DNA of 64,000 nucleotides from Alphaproteobacteria bacterium (GCA_030433335.1 JAUILL010000020.1:1-64000); one strand, 5' to 3'. Positions 1-10,123 are shown, numbered from the stretch's first letter. The notes: a model not told the origin generated them from the sequence alone. Made by a program: numbers and translations.

Positions 1-128
1 GCAATGGCCCGACCCGCTGCGCGAGATGAAAGCTCCGAGCGCCGGGCCATTGCCCACACCACCCAAACCAGCGAAAAACCCGCAGGCTCATATTGCCGTT
101 GGATCAACGTTCAGTGGCAGGTCCGCGA

Positions 129-2423
129 TTACTCCTGCCGCACGCAATCAGCGAAGTAGTACATCACACCATCGTCGCCGCGCTCCTGAACCAAGCCGTG
201 GATATCTGTCTCGAAACCAGGGCACTCTCGGGCAAACTCGCGGTTGAATTTCAGGTATTCAACGATCTTGCGGTTAAAGACCTCACCCGGGATCAACAGC
301 GGAATGCCCGGGGGGTAGGGCGTCACAAGTGAGGTTGTGATACGGCCCTCGAGCTCGTCGATCGGAACCCGCTCTGTCGTGCGGCGGGCGATGTGCGAAT
401 AGGCATCCGCTGGCGTCATCACTGGCTGCAGATCGCTAAGGTACATCTCAGTGGACAGGCGCGCCACATCGTATTTCGCGTAGAGCGCATGTACATGCTG
501 ACACATATCCCGTAGGCCCATCTGCTCCCAACGGGGTTGCTTGGCGCAGAACTCGGGCATGATCCGCCACATGGGCTGGTTCCGGTCAAAATCATCCTTG
601 AACTGCTGAAGAGCCGCCACAAGGGTGTTCCAACGGCCTTTGGTGATGCCGATGGTGAACATGATAAAGAAGCTGTAGAGGCCTGTTTTCTCGACAACAA
701 CGCCGTGCTCTGCCAGATATTTCGAAACGATCGAGGCCGGAATACCTGTCTCTTCGAAGCGACCATCGAGGTTCAGACCAGGCGTGATAATCGTCGCTTT
801 GATCGGGTCCAGCATGTTGAACCCGGGCGCCATATCGCCAAACCCATGCCAGCTGTCCTCACCGTCAGACGCGTTCACCCCTTCGGCATCGGTTTTCTTG
901 AGCTCCCACGCTTTAGCCCGGCCCATACCTTCTTCGGCAAGTTCTTCGGGCCCCCAAACCTGGAACCACCATTCGTTCTCGCCAAACTCTTCGTCTACTT
1001 TCCGCATGGCACGGCGGAAATCGAGCGCTTCGTCGATGCTTTCCTCGACGAGCGCGGTTCCCCCCGGAGGTTCCATCATCGCGGCGGCGACGTCGCAGCT
1101 CGCAATGATCGAATATTGCGGCGAGGTGGACGTGTGCATCAGATAGGCTTCGTTGAACAGATGCCGATCCAGCTTGGTTTCTTCGGCGTCCTGCACCAGC
1201 ACGTGGCTCGCCTGCGAGATGCCCGCAAGCAGCTTGTGCACAGATTGCGTTGCGTAGGTGACCGACTCTTTGGTCCGGCCCCGCTTGCGTCCCATGGCGT
1301 GATAAGTGCCGTAGAAGGGATGGAAAGCGGCGTGCGGCAACCAAGCCTCATCGAAATGCAGGTTCTCGACATAGCCGTCGAGCATGCCCTTGATCGTCTC
1401 TGTGTTATATAGAACGCCGTCATAGGTCGACTGCGTCAACGTCATGATCCGCGGCTTAACCGTTTCGGGATCAACGCCTTCGAGCAGCGGGTTCGCACGA
1501 ATTTTCGCCTTGATGGTTTCGGGCTCGAATTCCGATTTCTGGATCGGGCCGATGATCCCCCAATGGTTGCGCGTCGGCTTCATAAACACGGGGATTGCAC
1601 CCGTCATGATGATCGAATGGAGGATTGACTTGTGGCAGTTGCGGTCCACAACCACCACGTCACCGGGCGCAACGGTGTGATGCCAAACCATCTTGTTACT
1701 GGTCGAGGTACCGTTCGTCACAAAGAAACAATGATCGGCGTTGAAAATTCGTCCCGCGTTCCGCTCTGACGCGCCGATTGCACCGTTGTGGTCCAGCAAC
1801 TGGCCCAATTCCTCGACCGCGTTGCAGACGTCGGCACGCAGCATGTTTTCGCCATAAAACTGATGGTACATCTGGCCAATCGGCGATTTCAAAAAGGCGA
1901 CACCGCCAGAGTGGCCGGGGCAGTGCCACGAATAAGACCCATCCTCCGCGTAATCCAGAAGCTCGCGGAAAAACGGAGGTTGGATGCCTTCGAGATAGCT
2001 CTTGGCTTCACGGATGATGTGGCGGGCAACGAACTCGGGCGTATCCTCGTACATGTGGATAAAGCCATGAAGTTCCTTCAGGATATCGTTCGGCAGGTGG
2101 CGAGATGTTTTGGTTTCGCCGTAGATATAGATCGGCACGTCTTCGTTCTTCCAGCGCACTTCCTCGATGAAGTTGCGAATGTTCAGGACCGCCGGGTCCA
2201 GATCAGGGCCCGGGGTGAATTCCTCGTCGTCGATCGACAGAACAAAGGCGCTGGCACGAGACTGTTGCTGCGCAAATTGTGACAGATCCCCATAGCTCGT
2301 GGCGCCGAGCACTTCGAAACCCTCTTCCTCGATGGCCGTCGCCAGCGCACGGATGGCAGAGCCAGACGAATTCTCGGAACGGAAATCTTCGTCAATGATA
2401 ACGATGGGGAAACGAAATTTCAT
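129..2423 (-). CDS. Orn/Lys/Arg decarboxylase (PLP-dependent, large basic amino acid decarboxylase)
   Basis: 764 aa ORF; N-terminal receiver-like wing domain, PLP motif region SVHKLLAGISQASHV, DxHFDEAWLPHAAFHP. Confidence 0.92.
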   Translation of the reverse strand: MKFRFPIVIIDEDFRSENSSGSAIRALATAIEEEGFEVLGATSYGDLSQFAQQQSRASAFVLSIDDEEFTPGPDLDPAVLNIRNFIEEVRWKNEDVPIYIYGETKTSRHLPNDILKELHGFIHMYEDTPEFVARHIIREAKSYLEGIQPPFFRELLDYAEDGSYSWHCPGHSGGVAFLKSPIGQMYHQFYGENMLRADVCNAVEELGQLLDHNGAIGASERNAGRIFNADHCFFVTNGTSTSNKMVWHHTVAPGDVVVVDRNCHKSILHSIIMTGAIPVFMKPTRNHWGIIGPIQKSEFEPETIKAKIRANPLLEGVDPETVKPRIMTLTQSTYDGVLYNTETIKGMLDGYVENLHFDEAWLPHAAFHPFYGTYHAMGRKRGRTKESVTYATQSVHKLLAGISQASHVLVQDAEETKLDRHLFNEAYLMHTSTSPQYSIIASCDVAAAMMEPPGGTALVEESIDEALDFRRAMRKVDEEFGENEWWFQVWGPEELAEEGMGRAKAWELKKTDAEGVNASDGEDSWHGFGDMAPGFNMLDPIKATIITPGLNLDGRFEETGIPASIVSKYLAEHGVVVEKTGLYSFFIMFTIGITKGRWNTLVAALQQFKDDFDRNQPMWRIMPEFCAKQPRWEQMGLRDMCQHVHALYAKYDVARLSTEMYLSDLQPVMTPADAYSHIARRTTERVPIDELEGRITTSLVTPYPPGIPLLIPGEVFNRKIVEYLKFNREFARECPGFETDIHGLVQERGDDGVMYYFADCVRQE

Positions 2424-2560
2424 GGGAGTCTCCTACCGGCACGCAGAGGGCCGTGAATAGGGCGAAGCGAGAAGCCGCGCTGAATCAATATCCCTAAACT
2501 TGGGTTATTCTTGTTGTTTCGTTTTGCACTCACCCCGTCAAGGGGCCGCACACGTGAAAA

Positions 2561-2588
2561 GGGGTAGACCACAAAAGTGATCTACCCC
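2561..2588 (-). terminator. Rho-independent terminator downstream of csbD-like gene
   Basis: GGGGTAGACCAC-aaaa-GTGATCTACCCC, 12-bp stem with one mismatch; minus strand continues into TTTTC. Confidence 0.75.
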
Positions 2589-2610
2589 AACAAACCTTAG
2601 GTCTGCGCGA

Positions 2611-2811
2611 TTATGCGTATTCGCTCAGGAAAGAGTCCGCCTCTTTCTCGGCTTTCTCTTTGGTCCAGCCATACTTCTCCTGAAGCTTGCCGATCACCTT
2701 GTCGCGCTTGCCTTCCATTTCGGTAACTTCGTCATCTGTGAGGTCGCCCCACTTCTCTTTGGCGCTACCTTTAACCTGGTCCCATTTACCTTCGACAATA
2801 TCCCAGTTCAT
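2611..2811 (-). CDS. CsbD family stress protein
   Basis: 66 aa, MNWDIVEGKWDQVKGSAKEKWGDLTDDEVTEMEGKRDKVIGKLQEKYG is typical CsbD. Confidence 0.93.
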   Translation of the reverse strand: MNWDIVEGKWDQVKGSAKEKWGDLTDDEVTEMEGKRDKVIGKLQEKYGWTKEKAEKEADSFLSEYA

Positions 2812-2844
2812 CTCTCAAACTCCTTAAATACTTGATGTTTACAC

Positions 2845-2869
2845 AACGTCGGAGTGAGAAAAGAGTTCC
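2845..2869 (-). promoter_or_regulatory. EcfG-type (general stress sigma) promoter candidate for csbD
   Basis: Minus strand reads GGAAC-N16-CGTT (plus strand AACG 2845-2848, GTTCC 2865-2869), 33 bp upstream of the CsbD start. Confidence 0.6.
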
Positions 2870-2885
2870 AACCGAACTGATCGAT

Positions 2886-3446
2886 TTACTCTGTGACTTG
2901 CGCCCCGAGGGCGCGCAACTGCGCATCGACAAAGTCCGTTTCCGCCGCGCTGAGAATACGATGGCGGGGATATTCCGGTGCTGACCGGTCGTTTTTGACA
3001 GGCGCTTCCCAGCCATCCGTGGTTTCGAAAAACCGAAGTGCTCCGGCTTCGCCAAACTCTCTGAGATAGCCTTGGATCACTACATCCAGATAGCTCAACA
3101 GGATCGGATGCTGCAGGTCCGGAACCTCAAGCTTTTGTGGGACCGCGTAAATTGCGACTTCGATCTCGCGGGGGACGGCATGGGTGACCTGATCGGTGGC
3201 AGGCAAGCGATCATAGCCGGTTTCACGCGCATCCAGAGCTGCCCAATCCCCGTTGGGGACATGCGCGATCAAGCCCTCGATTTCTGTGCGGTCACACTGA
3301 ACCGCCGTCAGAAAAGGGGCGGGATGCAGAGCGGTATGGCGCCACGTCCGGCGCCACCCGGATACCTTGGCGCGGTGCGCATCTTCGTAGACATGAGTGG
3401 TGCGGTTAACGAGGCTACCGTAGCCGAAAAAGAATGGATCTGCCAT
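2886..3446 (-). CDS. gamma-glutamylcyclotransferase-like (GGCT/AIG2-type) family protein
   Basis: 186 aa, FFFGYGSLVNRTTH N-terminal motif. Confidence 0.75.
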   Translation of the reverse strand: MADPFFFGYGSLVNRTTHVYEDAHRAKVSGWRRTWRHTALHPAPFLTAVQCDRTEIEGLIAHVPNGDWAALDARETGYDRLPATDQVTHAVPREIEVAIYAVPQKLEVPDLQHPILLSYLDVVIQGYLREFGEAGALRFFETTDGWEAPVKNDRSAPEYPRHRILSAAETDFVDAQLRALGAQVTE

Positions 3447-3590
3447 GAGCGCAGAAGTGGGGCTTTGTCATGCAAACGTCAACTCCCTCGGATGGCTGGT
3501 TGAGGCATCTTCTGTTTTCCCCCATGAACGGTCTTGAAGCGGCAGCGCACAAATCACATCTAAATTGCAGAATGTATATCGGAGGGCCAG

Positions 3591-4037
3591 ATGGCACAGA
3601 ATGACAGAGTGACATGTCTAGATTGCGGCACGCCCAATCGCGTCCCTCAGGAAAAATTGGGCGACAATCCGAAATGCGGAAAATGCGGAGGATGGCTCAT
3701 CACCGGCAAGGTCGCAGAGATTGATCCGTCAATCTTGCAGAAGGCGTCGCAAGACACAGCTTTGCCGCTGGTGGTCGACTTCTGGGCCCCTTGGTGCGGT
3801 CCGTGTCGCGCAATGGCCCCGCAATTCGGAATGGCCGCAGAGAGGCTCAAGGGCGCGGCGCGGCTGGCAAAATTGAACACAGAACAACACCAGAGCGCGT
3901 CCGGCCGATACGGAATCCGTGGTATCCCTGCGATGATCGCGTTCCAGAACGGTCGAGAAGTCGGACGACAGGTCGGTGCGCTGCAAATGCCGGGCATTGT
4001 ACAATTCGCGTCAAACCTCTCCACCAAGGCACGCTGA
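3591..4037 (+). CDS. trxC: thioredoxin 2 (TrxC-type with N-terminal zinc CxxC pairs)
   Basis: CLDCGTPNRVP...CGKCGG plus WAPWCGPCRAMAP active site. Confidence 0.92.
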   Translation: MAQNDRVTCLDCGTPNRVPQEKLGDNPKCGKCGGWLITGKVAEIDPSILQKASQDTALPLVVDFWAPWCGPCRAMAPQFGMAAERLKGAARLAKLNTEQHQSASGRYGIRGIPAMIAFQNGREVGRQVGALQMPGIVQFASNLSTKAR

Positions 4038-6554
4038 TCAATCTTTGGCTCGCAGAACCCCTGCGGGCCGTGCCGCCAGGGGTCGCCAGGCAAAGGCCAA
4101 ACCGGCCAGCAGATTGGCCGCGATCCCGCCAAGGATGATCAGAACCGCCGAGGACCAAATCACTTCGAAGCCCGTTTCCATAACGTAAGCGCTGACGCCC
4201 CAACCGGCTGCAATCCCTGCAACCAGCCCGACAACACCGGCGGCTGCGCCCATCAACATCGCCCTTAGCGCAAAACTCCGCAGGATCTGGCTGCGTGTGG
4301 CGCCAATGGTTTTCAGGATGGCAGCCTCGTAGGTGCGTCCTTTTTCGCCTGCGGCGGACGCCCCGATCAAAACCAGAAATCCGGTGAGCAAAGACATCCC
4401 AGCCCCGTACGAGGTCGCTGCTGCAATGCCCGACATCACCTCGGCAACACGGTTAATCGCGTCCCGCACACCTATGGCAGTGACGTTTGGATAGGCGTTG
4501 GATATGTCGCGCAAAATTTCACCTTCGGCCGCCTGTGAGGCATATACCGTGGCGATGTGGGTATGGGGGGCACCGGACAAAGCGGACGGGTTCATGGTCA
4601 GAACAAAACCGATGCCCGCAGTCGAAAAGTCGACGTCTCGAAAGCTGGTGATCGTTCCGGTGATGTCGCGCCCAAGAACGTTGACAGTCAGAGTATCACC
4701 GAGCACCAGCCCGATTTCTTCGGCCTCTTCTGCCGCAAACGAGATTTGCGGTTCGCCTGCATAGTCTTCAGGCCAGAACGCCCCAGCTGTGACTGTCGTA
4801 CGGGAATCCGGCTTGGCCGCATAGGTGATCCCACGGTCGCCTCGGACGACCCAATGATCCGGCGCGACTTCCTTAGCGGGGGTTCCATTGATCTGGGTGA
4901 TCACGCCCCGCAGCATAGGCGCGGTGTCCACGCGGCTCACGTCCGGATCGTTCGTCACGCGATCCAGAAAGCCTTCGAGCTGGTCCGGCTGGATATCCAC
5001 AAAGAAATAGCTTGGCGCGACATCTGGCAGGTCCCGCGAAATCGCATTGCGCAAGTTGCCATCAATCTGACCCACCGCTGCCAGAACAGACAGCCCCAGC
5101 CCTAGGGACAAAATGACGGCCGAAGTTTCTTGTTGCGGTCCCCCAACAGCGGCGAACGCCCAACGCAAGGGGCCGTGTTGCCGCCGTCTGTGACTGCTCC
5201 AACGGGCCAAAGCGCGGGTTCCATAGGCCGCGAGGGTCAAAACGAGGAGCGCACCGGCGATACCAAGCGCCGTCCAGAGTGTCAGAGTAGCGGCGGCTGA
5301 AAACGCGACCGCGGCCCCCACCAAAGCAGTCAACAGAGCACCCGCCGCAACCACGTAGGGCCAACGCGGCAGAAGCTTCGCGCTGCCCATTGCGTCTCTG
5401 AACAGTGTCGCGGGCCGTACTTCCTCGGTCCGGGCGAGGGGCCAAAGCGTGAAGAGCAGCGCCGCCAGAACGCCGTACAAGGCGGCTTCGACCAAAGGCG
5501 TTGCGTAAACTGTGAAGACGGCCGGAACGGGCAGACTCTGCGCAATCAGCGGGGACAACAAAAGTGGCAAACCCGCCCCGAGGACGAGGCCGATGATGAT
5601 GCCCGCCGCGCTCAGAATCGCGATCTGAATGAAATAGGTCAGAAAGATGGTTCGGCGGCTCGCGCCGAGTGTCCGCAAAGTCGCGATCACGCCCGTCTTG
5701 CCTGCGAGATAGGACCGGACCGCAGCAGACACGCCGACCCCGCCAACCGCGAGTCCCGACAAACCGACAATCACCAAAAAGGAGCTCAGTCGCTCCACAA
5801 ACCGGGACACGCCCGGTGCGCCGTTACGGGAATCCCGCCACCGGATACCCGCGCCCGAGAATGTCTCTTCGGCCCTCGCGCGGCTCTCATCCAGATCGGT
5901 GCCTTCGGGCAAAAGCATGCGGTATTTGGTTTCGTAAATCGATCCCGCAGTGAGCAATCCCGATTGGGCCAAATCGCCAGAGCGGACAAGCGTTCGCGGA
6001 CCCAACCCGAAACCTGCGCCGGCATCGTCGGGCTCGCGCGTCAGTTCTGCCATCAGGGCAAATGTCTGATCCCCAAGCTTAAATGTGTCGCCAATCGTCA
6101 GTCCAAGACGATCGATTAATGCAGGCGCCATAACCGCGCCGGGCAGGGTCTCTGTTCCGTCCAACGCCTGTGACAAGGGCATGTCCGGCGTCAGACGCAC
6201 TTGGCCAAGCAGAGGATAGGCCGCATCGACAGCCTTCACTTGGGTCAGCCCGCGCTCGTCCGCCGCCACGGCCATGGACCTGAAATCGACAACTTCGGAA
6301 ACACTATTGGCGATACCGTCAATCCAAGCACGTTCTTCCGGACTTGCGGCCCGATAGGTCAACTCGATCTCTGCGTCACCACCAAGCAGAGCCGCACCCT
6401 CTGACGCGATGCCTTGGTTGATCGCGCTGCGCACCGTCCCGACAGCGGCAATCGCCGCAACGCCAAGGGCGAGACAGGCGAGAAAGATATAGAACCCGCG
6501 CAGCCCTCCGCGCAGTTCACGAAGGGCGAATGTCAAAGGCAGTGCCAAATTCAT
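4038..6554 (-). CDS. ABC transporter permease (FtsX-like, large lipoprotein-type exporter)
   Basis: 838 aa multi-TM protein with two FtsX-like segments; adjacent ATPase. Confidence 0.88.
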   Translation of the reverse strand: MNLALPLTFALRELRGGLRGFYIFLACLALGVAAIAAVGTVRSAINQGIASEGAALLGGDAEIELTYRAASPEERAWIDGIANSVSEVVDFRSMAVAADERGLTQVKAVDAAYPLLGQVRLTPDMPLSQALDGTETLPGAVMAPALIDRLGLTIGDTFKLGDQTFALMAELTREPDDAGAGFGLGPRTLVRSGDLAQSGLLTAGSIYETKYRMLLPEGTDLDESRARAEETFSGAGIRWRDSRNGAPGVSRFVERLSSFLVIVGLSGLAVGGVGVSAAVRSYLAGKTGVIATLRTLGASRRTIFLTYFIQIAILSAAGIIIGLVLGAGLPLLLSPLIAQSLPVPAVFTVYATPLVEAALYGVLAALLFTLWPLARTEEVRPATLFRDAMGSAKLLPRWPYVVAAGALLTALVGAAVAFSAAATLTLWTALGIAGALLVLTLAAYGTRALARWSSHRRRQHGPLRWAFAAVGGPQQETSAVILSLGLGLSVLAAVGQIDGNLRNAISRDLPDVAPSYFFVDIQPDQLEGFLDRVTNDPDVSRVDTAPMLRGVITQINGTPAKEVAPDHWVVRGDRGITYAAKPDSRTTVTAGAFWPEDYAGEPQISFAAEEAEEIGLVLGDTLTVNVLGRDITGTITSFRDVDFSTAGIGFVLTMNPSALSGAPHTHIATVYASQAAEGEILRDISNAYPNVTAIGVRDAINRVAEVMSGIAAATSYGAGMSLLTGFLVLIGASAAGEKGRTYEAAILKTIGATRSQILRSFALRAMLMGAAAGVVGLVAGIAAGWGVSAYVMETGFEVIWSSAVLIILGGIAANLLAGLAFAWRPLAARPAGVLRAKD

Positions 6555-7237
6555 GCAGCGGTCTCCGCCAGAGCAATACGCCCATCAATGAGCCGCAACT
6601 GGCGACTGCACCGCGCGGCCAAGTCCGGAGCGTGGGTGACCATAATCAGTGTCGCGCCATGTCGATCCCGAAGGTCAAAGAGCAGATTGATCACCGCTTC
6701 GCCATTGGCGCCGTCGAGGTTTCCGGTCGGTTCATCAGCGAGCAGAATTTTGGGCCGCGTTGCGACAGCGCGAGCCAGTGCAACACGCTGTTGTTCCCCG
6801 CCTGACATCTGGCCCGGATAATGGCCCGCCCGATGCCCAAGCCCGACTGCGGCAAGTTCTTCGGCCGCGCGGTCCATCGCTTCCGGTTCGCCCGCGAGTT
6901 CCAATGGCGTAGCCACATTTTCAAGCGCTGTCATGGTGGGGATCAGATGGAACGACTGAAAGACGACACCCATATGCTCTCGGCGGAAACGGGCGAGGCG
7001 GTCTTCGTTCATATCGGTCAAATCTTGACCCAAACAGGAAATAGACCCTCTAGATGCGCGCTCGAGCCCACCCAACAGCATCAACAAAGACGATTTCCCA
7101 GACCCCGATGGCCCAACGAGCGCGAGGGTTTCACCTTTTTCGACCTCGAGCGAGATCCCTTGCAGGATTGTGACCGGACCGGCATTGCCATCCAGCGTCA
7201 AACTCACATCTTTGAGGGATAGCACGGAGGTACTCAT
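6551..7237 (-). CDS. ABC transporter ATP-binding protein (LolD/MacB-type)
   Basis: Walker A GPSGSGKSS, signature MSGGEQQRVALARA, Walker B ILLADEPTGNLD; start MSTSVLSLKDVSL. Confidence 0.93.
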   Translation of the reverse strand: MSTSVLSLKDVSLTLDGNAGPVTILQGISLEVEKGETLALVGPSGSGKSSLLMLLGGLERASRGSISCLGQDLTDMNEDRLARFRREHMGVVFQSFHLIPTMTALENVATPLELAGEPEAMDRAAEELAAVGLGHRAGHYPGQMSGGEQQRVALARAVATRPKILLADEPTGNLDGANGEAVINLLFDLRDRHGATLIMVTHAPDLAARCSRQLRLIDGRIALAETAA

Positions 7238-7931
7238 GTCGGCAAAAATCCTTTCAAGCATATCGGTTGGATATGGGGCCTTGCGCCGCAGCAGCAAGGT
7301 ATGCGCCGCCGCGCTGACTGTTTTTCTGTGCACAAACACCTCGGCTTTGGCTGCAGAGGTCACAATTGTTGCACTCGGGGACAGCCTGACCCAAGGCTAT
7401 GGATTGCCGCAAGGCGAAGGGTTTGTGCCGCAACTTCAGCAATGGCTGACAACCCAAGGCGCGGACGTCGAAGTCATGAATGCTGGGGTCTCTGGCGACA
7501 CCACAGCAGGCGGCTTGTCGCGTGTGGACTGGACGCTCACCGATGACGTTGACGGGATGATCGTCACACTCGGCGGTAACGATTTACTGCGCGGCATCGA
7601 TCCAGCGGTGAGCCGCGCAAACATCGAGGGCATCCTCAAGGCCGCTGAGGCCAAGGGCGTCGAAGTCCTGCTGGTCGGCATGACCGCGACGACCAACTAC
7701 GGGACCGACTACAAGCAGAACTTCGAGGCCATCTATCCCGACCTGTCAGGGCAATACGGAACGCTCTATTACCCCAGCTTTTTCGCCGCGCTGACCCAGG
7801 CCGGCATCACAGCTGACGCAGTGCGGACCTACATGCAGGCCGACGGCATTCACCCCAACACTTTGGGCGTGGCAGAGATCGTCGCGGATATTGGCCCCAA
7901 GGTTTTGGAACTATCCGAAATCGCGCGATAA
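7236..7931 (+). CDS. arylesterase / SGNH hydrolase (TesA-like)
   Basis: GDSLTQGYGLP block, GGNDLLRG, DGIHPN blocks; N-terminal signal-like segment. Confidence 0.92.
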   Translation: MSAKILSSISVGYGALRRSSKVCAAALTVFLCTNTSALAAEVTIVALGDSLTQGYGLPQGEGFVPQLQQWLTTQGADVEVMNAGVSGDTTAGGLSRVDWTLTDDVDGMIVTLGGNDLLRGIDPAVSRANIEGILKAAEAKGVEVLLVGMTATTNYGTDYKQNFEAIYPDLSGQYGTLYYPSFFAALTQAGITADAVRTYMQADGIHPNTLGVAEIVADIGPKVLELSEIAR

Positions 7932-8324
7932 TTACTCTTTGACCTTCGCGGCGATCGCGCCTCGGGCTTTACCAATTGCGATCCCCTGCGCGGTCCATGA
8001 GACCCCCGCACGCGCTATGCGTGTGTTGTCCCATGTGTCGAACAGCAAGGTGAACCCTTCGGCCGTGATTTCGGTGCAGCGGATGTTGAAACGCAGGTTC
8101 TCGGACTGAGAGCTGTCCATGCCGGACAATCCCGCAGACACAACGGGCGGCGCTGCAAATGGCTGATCAAAGGTGAAATCCCAACGCACCTGACGGGCGC
8201 CCTCACCGCTCCACATATATTCGTCGGTGTCGCAGTGGTTGAATAATTCGTCTTGGGCAGAGATCGCCTGGAACGCGCCAGGGATCATCGTGATCTGCTG
8301 AACAAATCTGGACGACGCAAGCAT
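7932..8324 (-). CDS. H-type lectin domain protein
   Basis: 130 aa; F..PFAAPPVVSAGLSGMD....LRFNIRCTEITAEGFTLLFDTW.DTRI.....SWTAQG resembles H-type lectin fold family. Confidence 0.7.
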   Translation of the reverse strand: MLASSRFVQQITMIPGAFQAISAQDELFNHCDTDEYMWSGEGARQVRWDFTFDQPFAAPPVVSAGLSGMDSSQSENLRFNIRCTEITAEGFTLLFDTWDNTRIARAGVSWTAQGIAIGKARGAIAAKVKE

Positions 8325-8397
8325 CGCAAACTCCGGAAAACTGATAACAATACGGAAACAAATTGCGCCAGTCTGGCGTTCTGTTCAACCCATGCAA

Positions 8398-8427
8398 AAC
8401 CGGAGATGCTTCGCAGCACCTCCGGTT
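8398..8427 (-). terminator. terminator-like hairpin downstream of ettA
   Basis: AACCGGAGATGC-ttcgca-GCACCTCCGGTT stem with minus-strand T-rich tail. Confidence 0.6.
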
Positions 8428-8455
8428 CGCATATTTTTGCCGAAATTGACGCGGA

Positions 8456-10123
8456 TTAGCGCGTGAACTTCTTGTGCTTGATGCGCTTGGGCTCCAACGC
8501 ATCGGGGCCGAGGCGGCGCTTCTTGTCTTCTTCGTAGTCTTCGAAGTTGCCTTCGAACCATTCAACGTGGGCTTCGCCTTCGAACGCCAGAATGTGGGTA
8601 CAGATACGGTCGAGGAAGAAACGGTCGTGCGAGATGACAACCGCACAGCCCGCGAAATCGACCAGCGCATCTTCGAGCGCACGCAGGGTTTCCACGTCCA
8701 AGTCGTTGGTCGGTTCGTCGAGCAGCAGCACGTTGCCGCCCTCTTTCAGCAGACGGGCCATGTGGACGCGGTTGCGTTCACCACCCGAGAGCAGGCCGAC
8801 TTTCTTCTGCTGATCACCGCCCTTGAAGTTAAAGGACGAACAATACGCGCGGCTGTTCACCGAGGCATCGCCAAGCTCGATCAGTTCCGCGCCACCCGAG
8901 ATAGCTTCCCACACGGTGTCGTCGGCGTTCAGATCATCACGCGACTGGTCCACATAGGACAGCTTCACGGTGTCACCGTATTCAACCGAACCGCTGTCAG
9001 GCTGTTCCTGACCGGTCAGCATCTTGAACAGGGTCGATTTACCGGCGCCGTTGGGGCCGATCACACCGACAATGCCACCCGGCGGCAGCGAGAAGTCCAA
9101 ACCTTCGACCAGCAGCTTGTCGCCGTAGGCTTTTTGCAGGTTCTCGACCTCGATAACCTTGGAACCCAGACGGGGGCCATTCGGGATAACAATCTGTGCC
9201 TTGCCGACCTTTTCACGCTCGGACTGGCTGGCCATTTCGTTATAGGCCGCAATACGGGCTTTGGATTTCGCCTGACGGGCTTTCTGACCCTGACGCATCC
9301 ATTCAAGTTCGCGTTCCAGCGTCTTTTGCTTGGCTTTGTCTTCGCGCGCTTCGTGCTCCAGACGCTTGGCTTTCTGTTCCAGCCATGCCGAGTAGTTCCC
9401 CTCGTAGGGAATGCCGCGGCCTCGGTCGAGTTCTAGAATCCAGCCGGTGATGTCATCGAGGAAGTAACGGTCGTGGGTGACGCATAGGATGGTACCCTTG
9501 TAGTCGATCAGGTGCTGCTGCAGCCACGCGATGGTTTCCGCATCAAGGTGGTTGGTCGGTTCGTCGAGCAGCAGCATGTCGGGCGCTTCGAGCAGCAGTT
9601 TGCACAGCGCGACGCGGCGCTTTTCACCGCCGGACAGTTTCGAGACGTCCGCGTCATCGGGCGGGCAGCGCAGGGCTTCCATCGCGACGTCGATCTGGCT
9701 GTCCAGTTCCCACAGGTTTTCTGCGTCGATCTGGTCCTGCAGGACGGTCATCTCTTCCATCAGCTCGTCGGTGTAATCCTCGGCGATCTGCATAGCGATT
9801 TCGTTGAAACGGTCGATTTTGCCCTTCTTCTCGGCGACGGCGAGCATCACGTTCTCACGAACGGTCAGCGACTCGTCGAGCTGTGGCTCCTGGGGCAGGT
9901 AGCCAACGCGCGCGCCTTCGGCTGCCCATGCCTCGCCGGAGAAATCCTTGTCGATGCCAGCCATGATGCGCAGCAGGGTCGATTTACCGGCACCGTTGAC
10001 ACCGACAACACCGATTTTCACGCCGGGCAGGAACGAGAGGCGGATGTTTTCAAAGCACTTCTTGCCACCGGGATAGGACTTGGACACGCCGTCCATGTGG
10101 TAGACGTATTGATAGGATGCCAT
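8456..10123 (-). CDS. ettA: energy-dependent translational throttle protein EttA (ABC-F)
   Basis: Two ABC domains with LSGGEKRRVALCK and LSGGERNRVHMAR; start MASYQYVYHMDGVSK. Confidence 0.95.
   Translation of the reverse strand: MASYQYVYHMDGVSKSYPGGKKCFENIRLSFLPGVKIGVVGVNGAGKSTLLRIMAGIDKDFSGEAWAAEGARVGYLPQEPQLDESLTVRENVMLAVAEKKGKIDRFNEIAMQIAEDYTDELMEEMTVLQDQIDAENLWELDSQIDVAMEALRCPPDDADVSKLSGGEKRRVALCKLLLEAPDMLLLDEPTNHLDAETIAWLQQHLIDYKGTILCVTHDRYFLDDITGWILELDRGRGIPYEGNYSAWLEQKAKRLEHEAREDKAKQKTLERELEWMRQGQKARQAKSKARIAAYNEMASQSEREKVGKAQIVIPNGPRLGSKVIEVENLQKAYGDKLLVEGLDFSLPPGGIVGVIGPNGAGKSTLFKMLTGQEQPDSGSVEYGDTVKLSYVDQSRDDLNADDTVWEAISGGAELIELGDASVNSRAYCSSFNFKGGDQQKKVGLLSGGERNRVHMARLLKEGGNVLLLDEPTNDLDVETLRALEDALVDFAGCAVVISHDRFFLDRICTHILAFEGEAHVEWFEGNFEDYEEDKKRRLGPDALEPKRIKHKKFTR

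Noticed and set aside
537-1412. 291-aa plus-strand ORF
   Set aside because: Antisense to the Orn/Lys/Arg decarboxylase; no family resemblance.
8474-9436. 320-aa ORF (and 9512..10669) opposite ettA
   Set aside because: Shadow ORFs of a well-conserved ABC-F protein.
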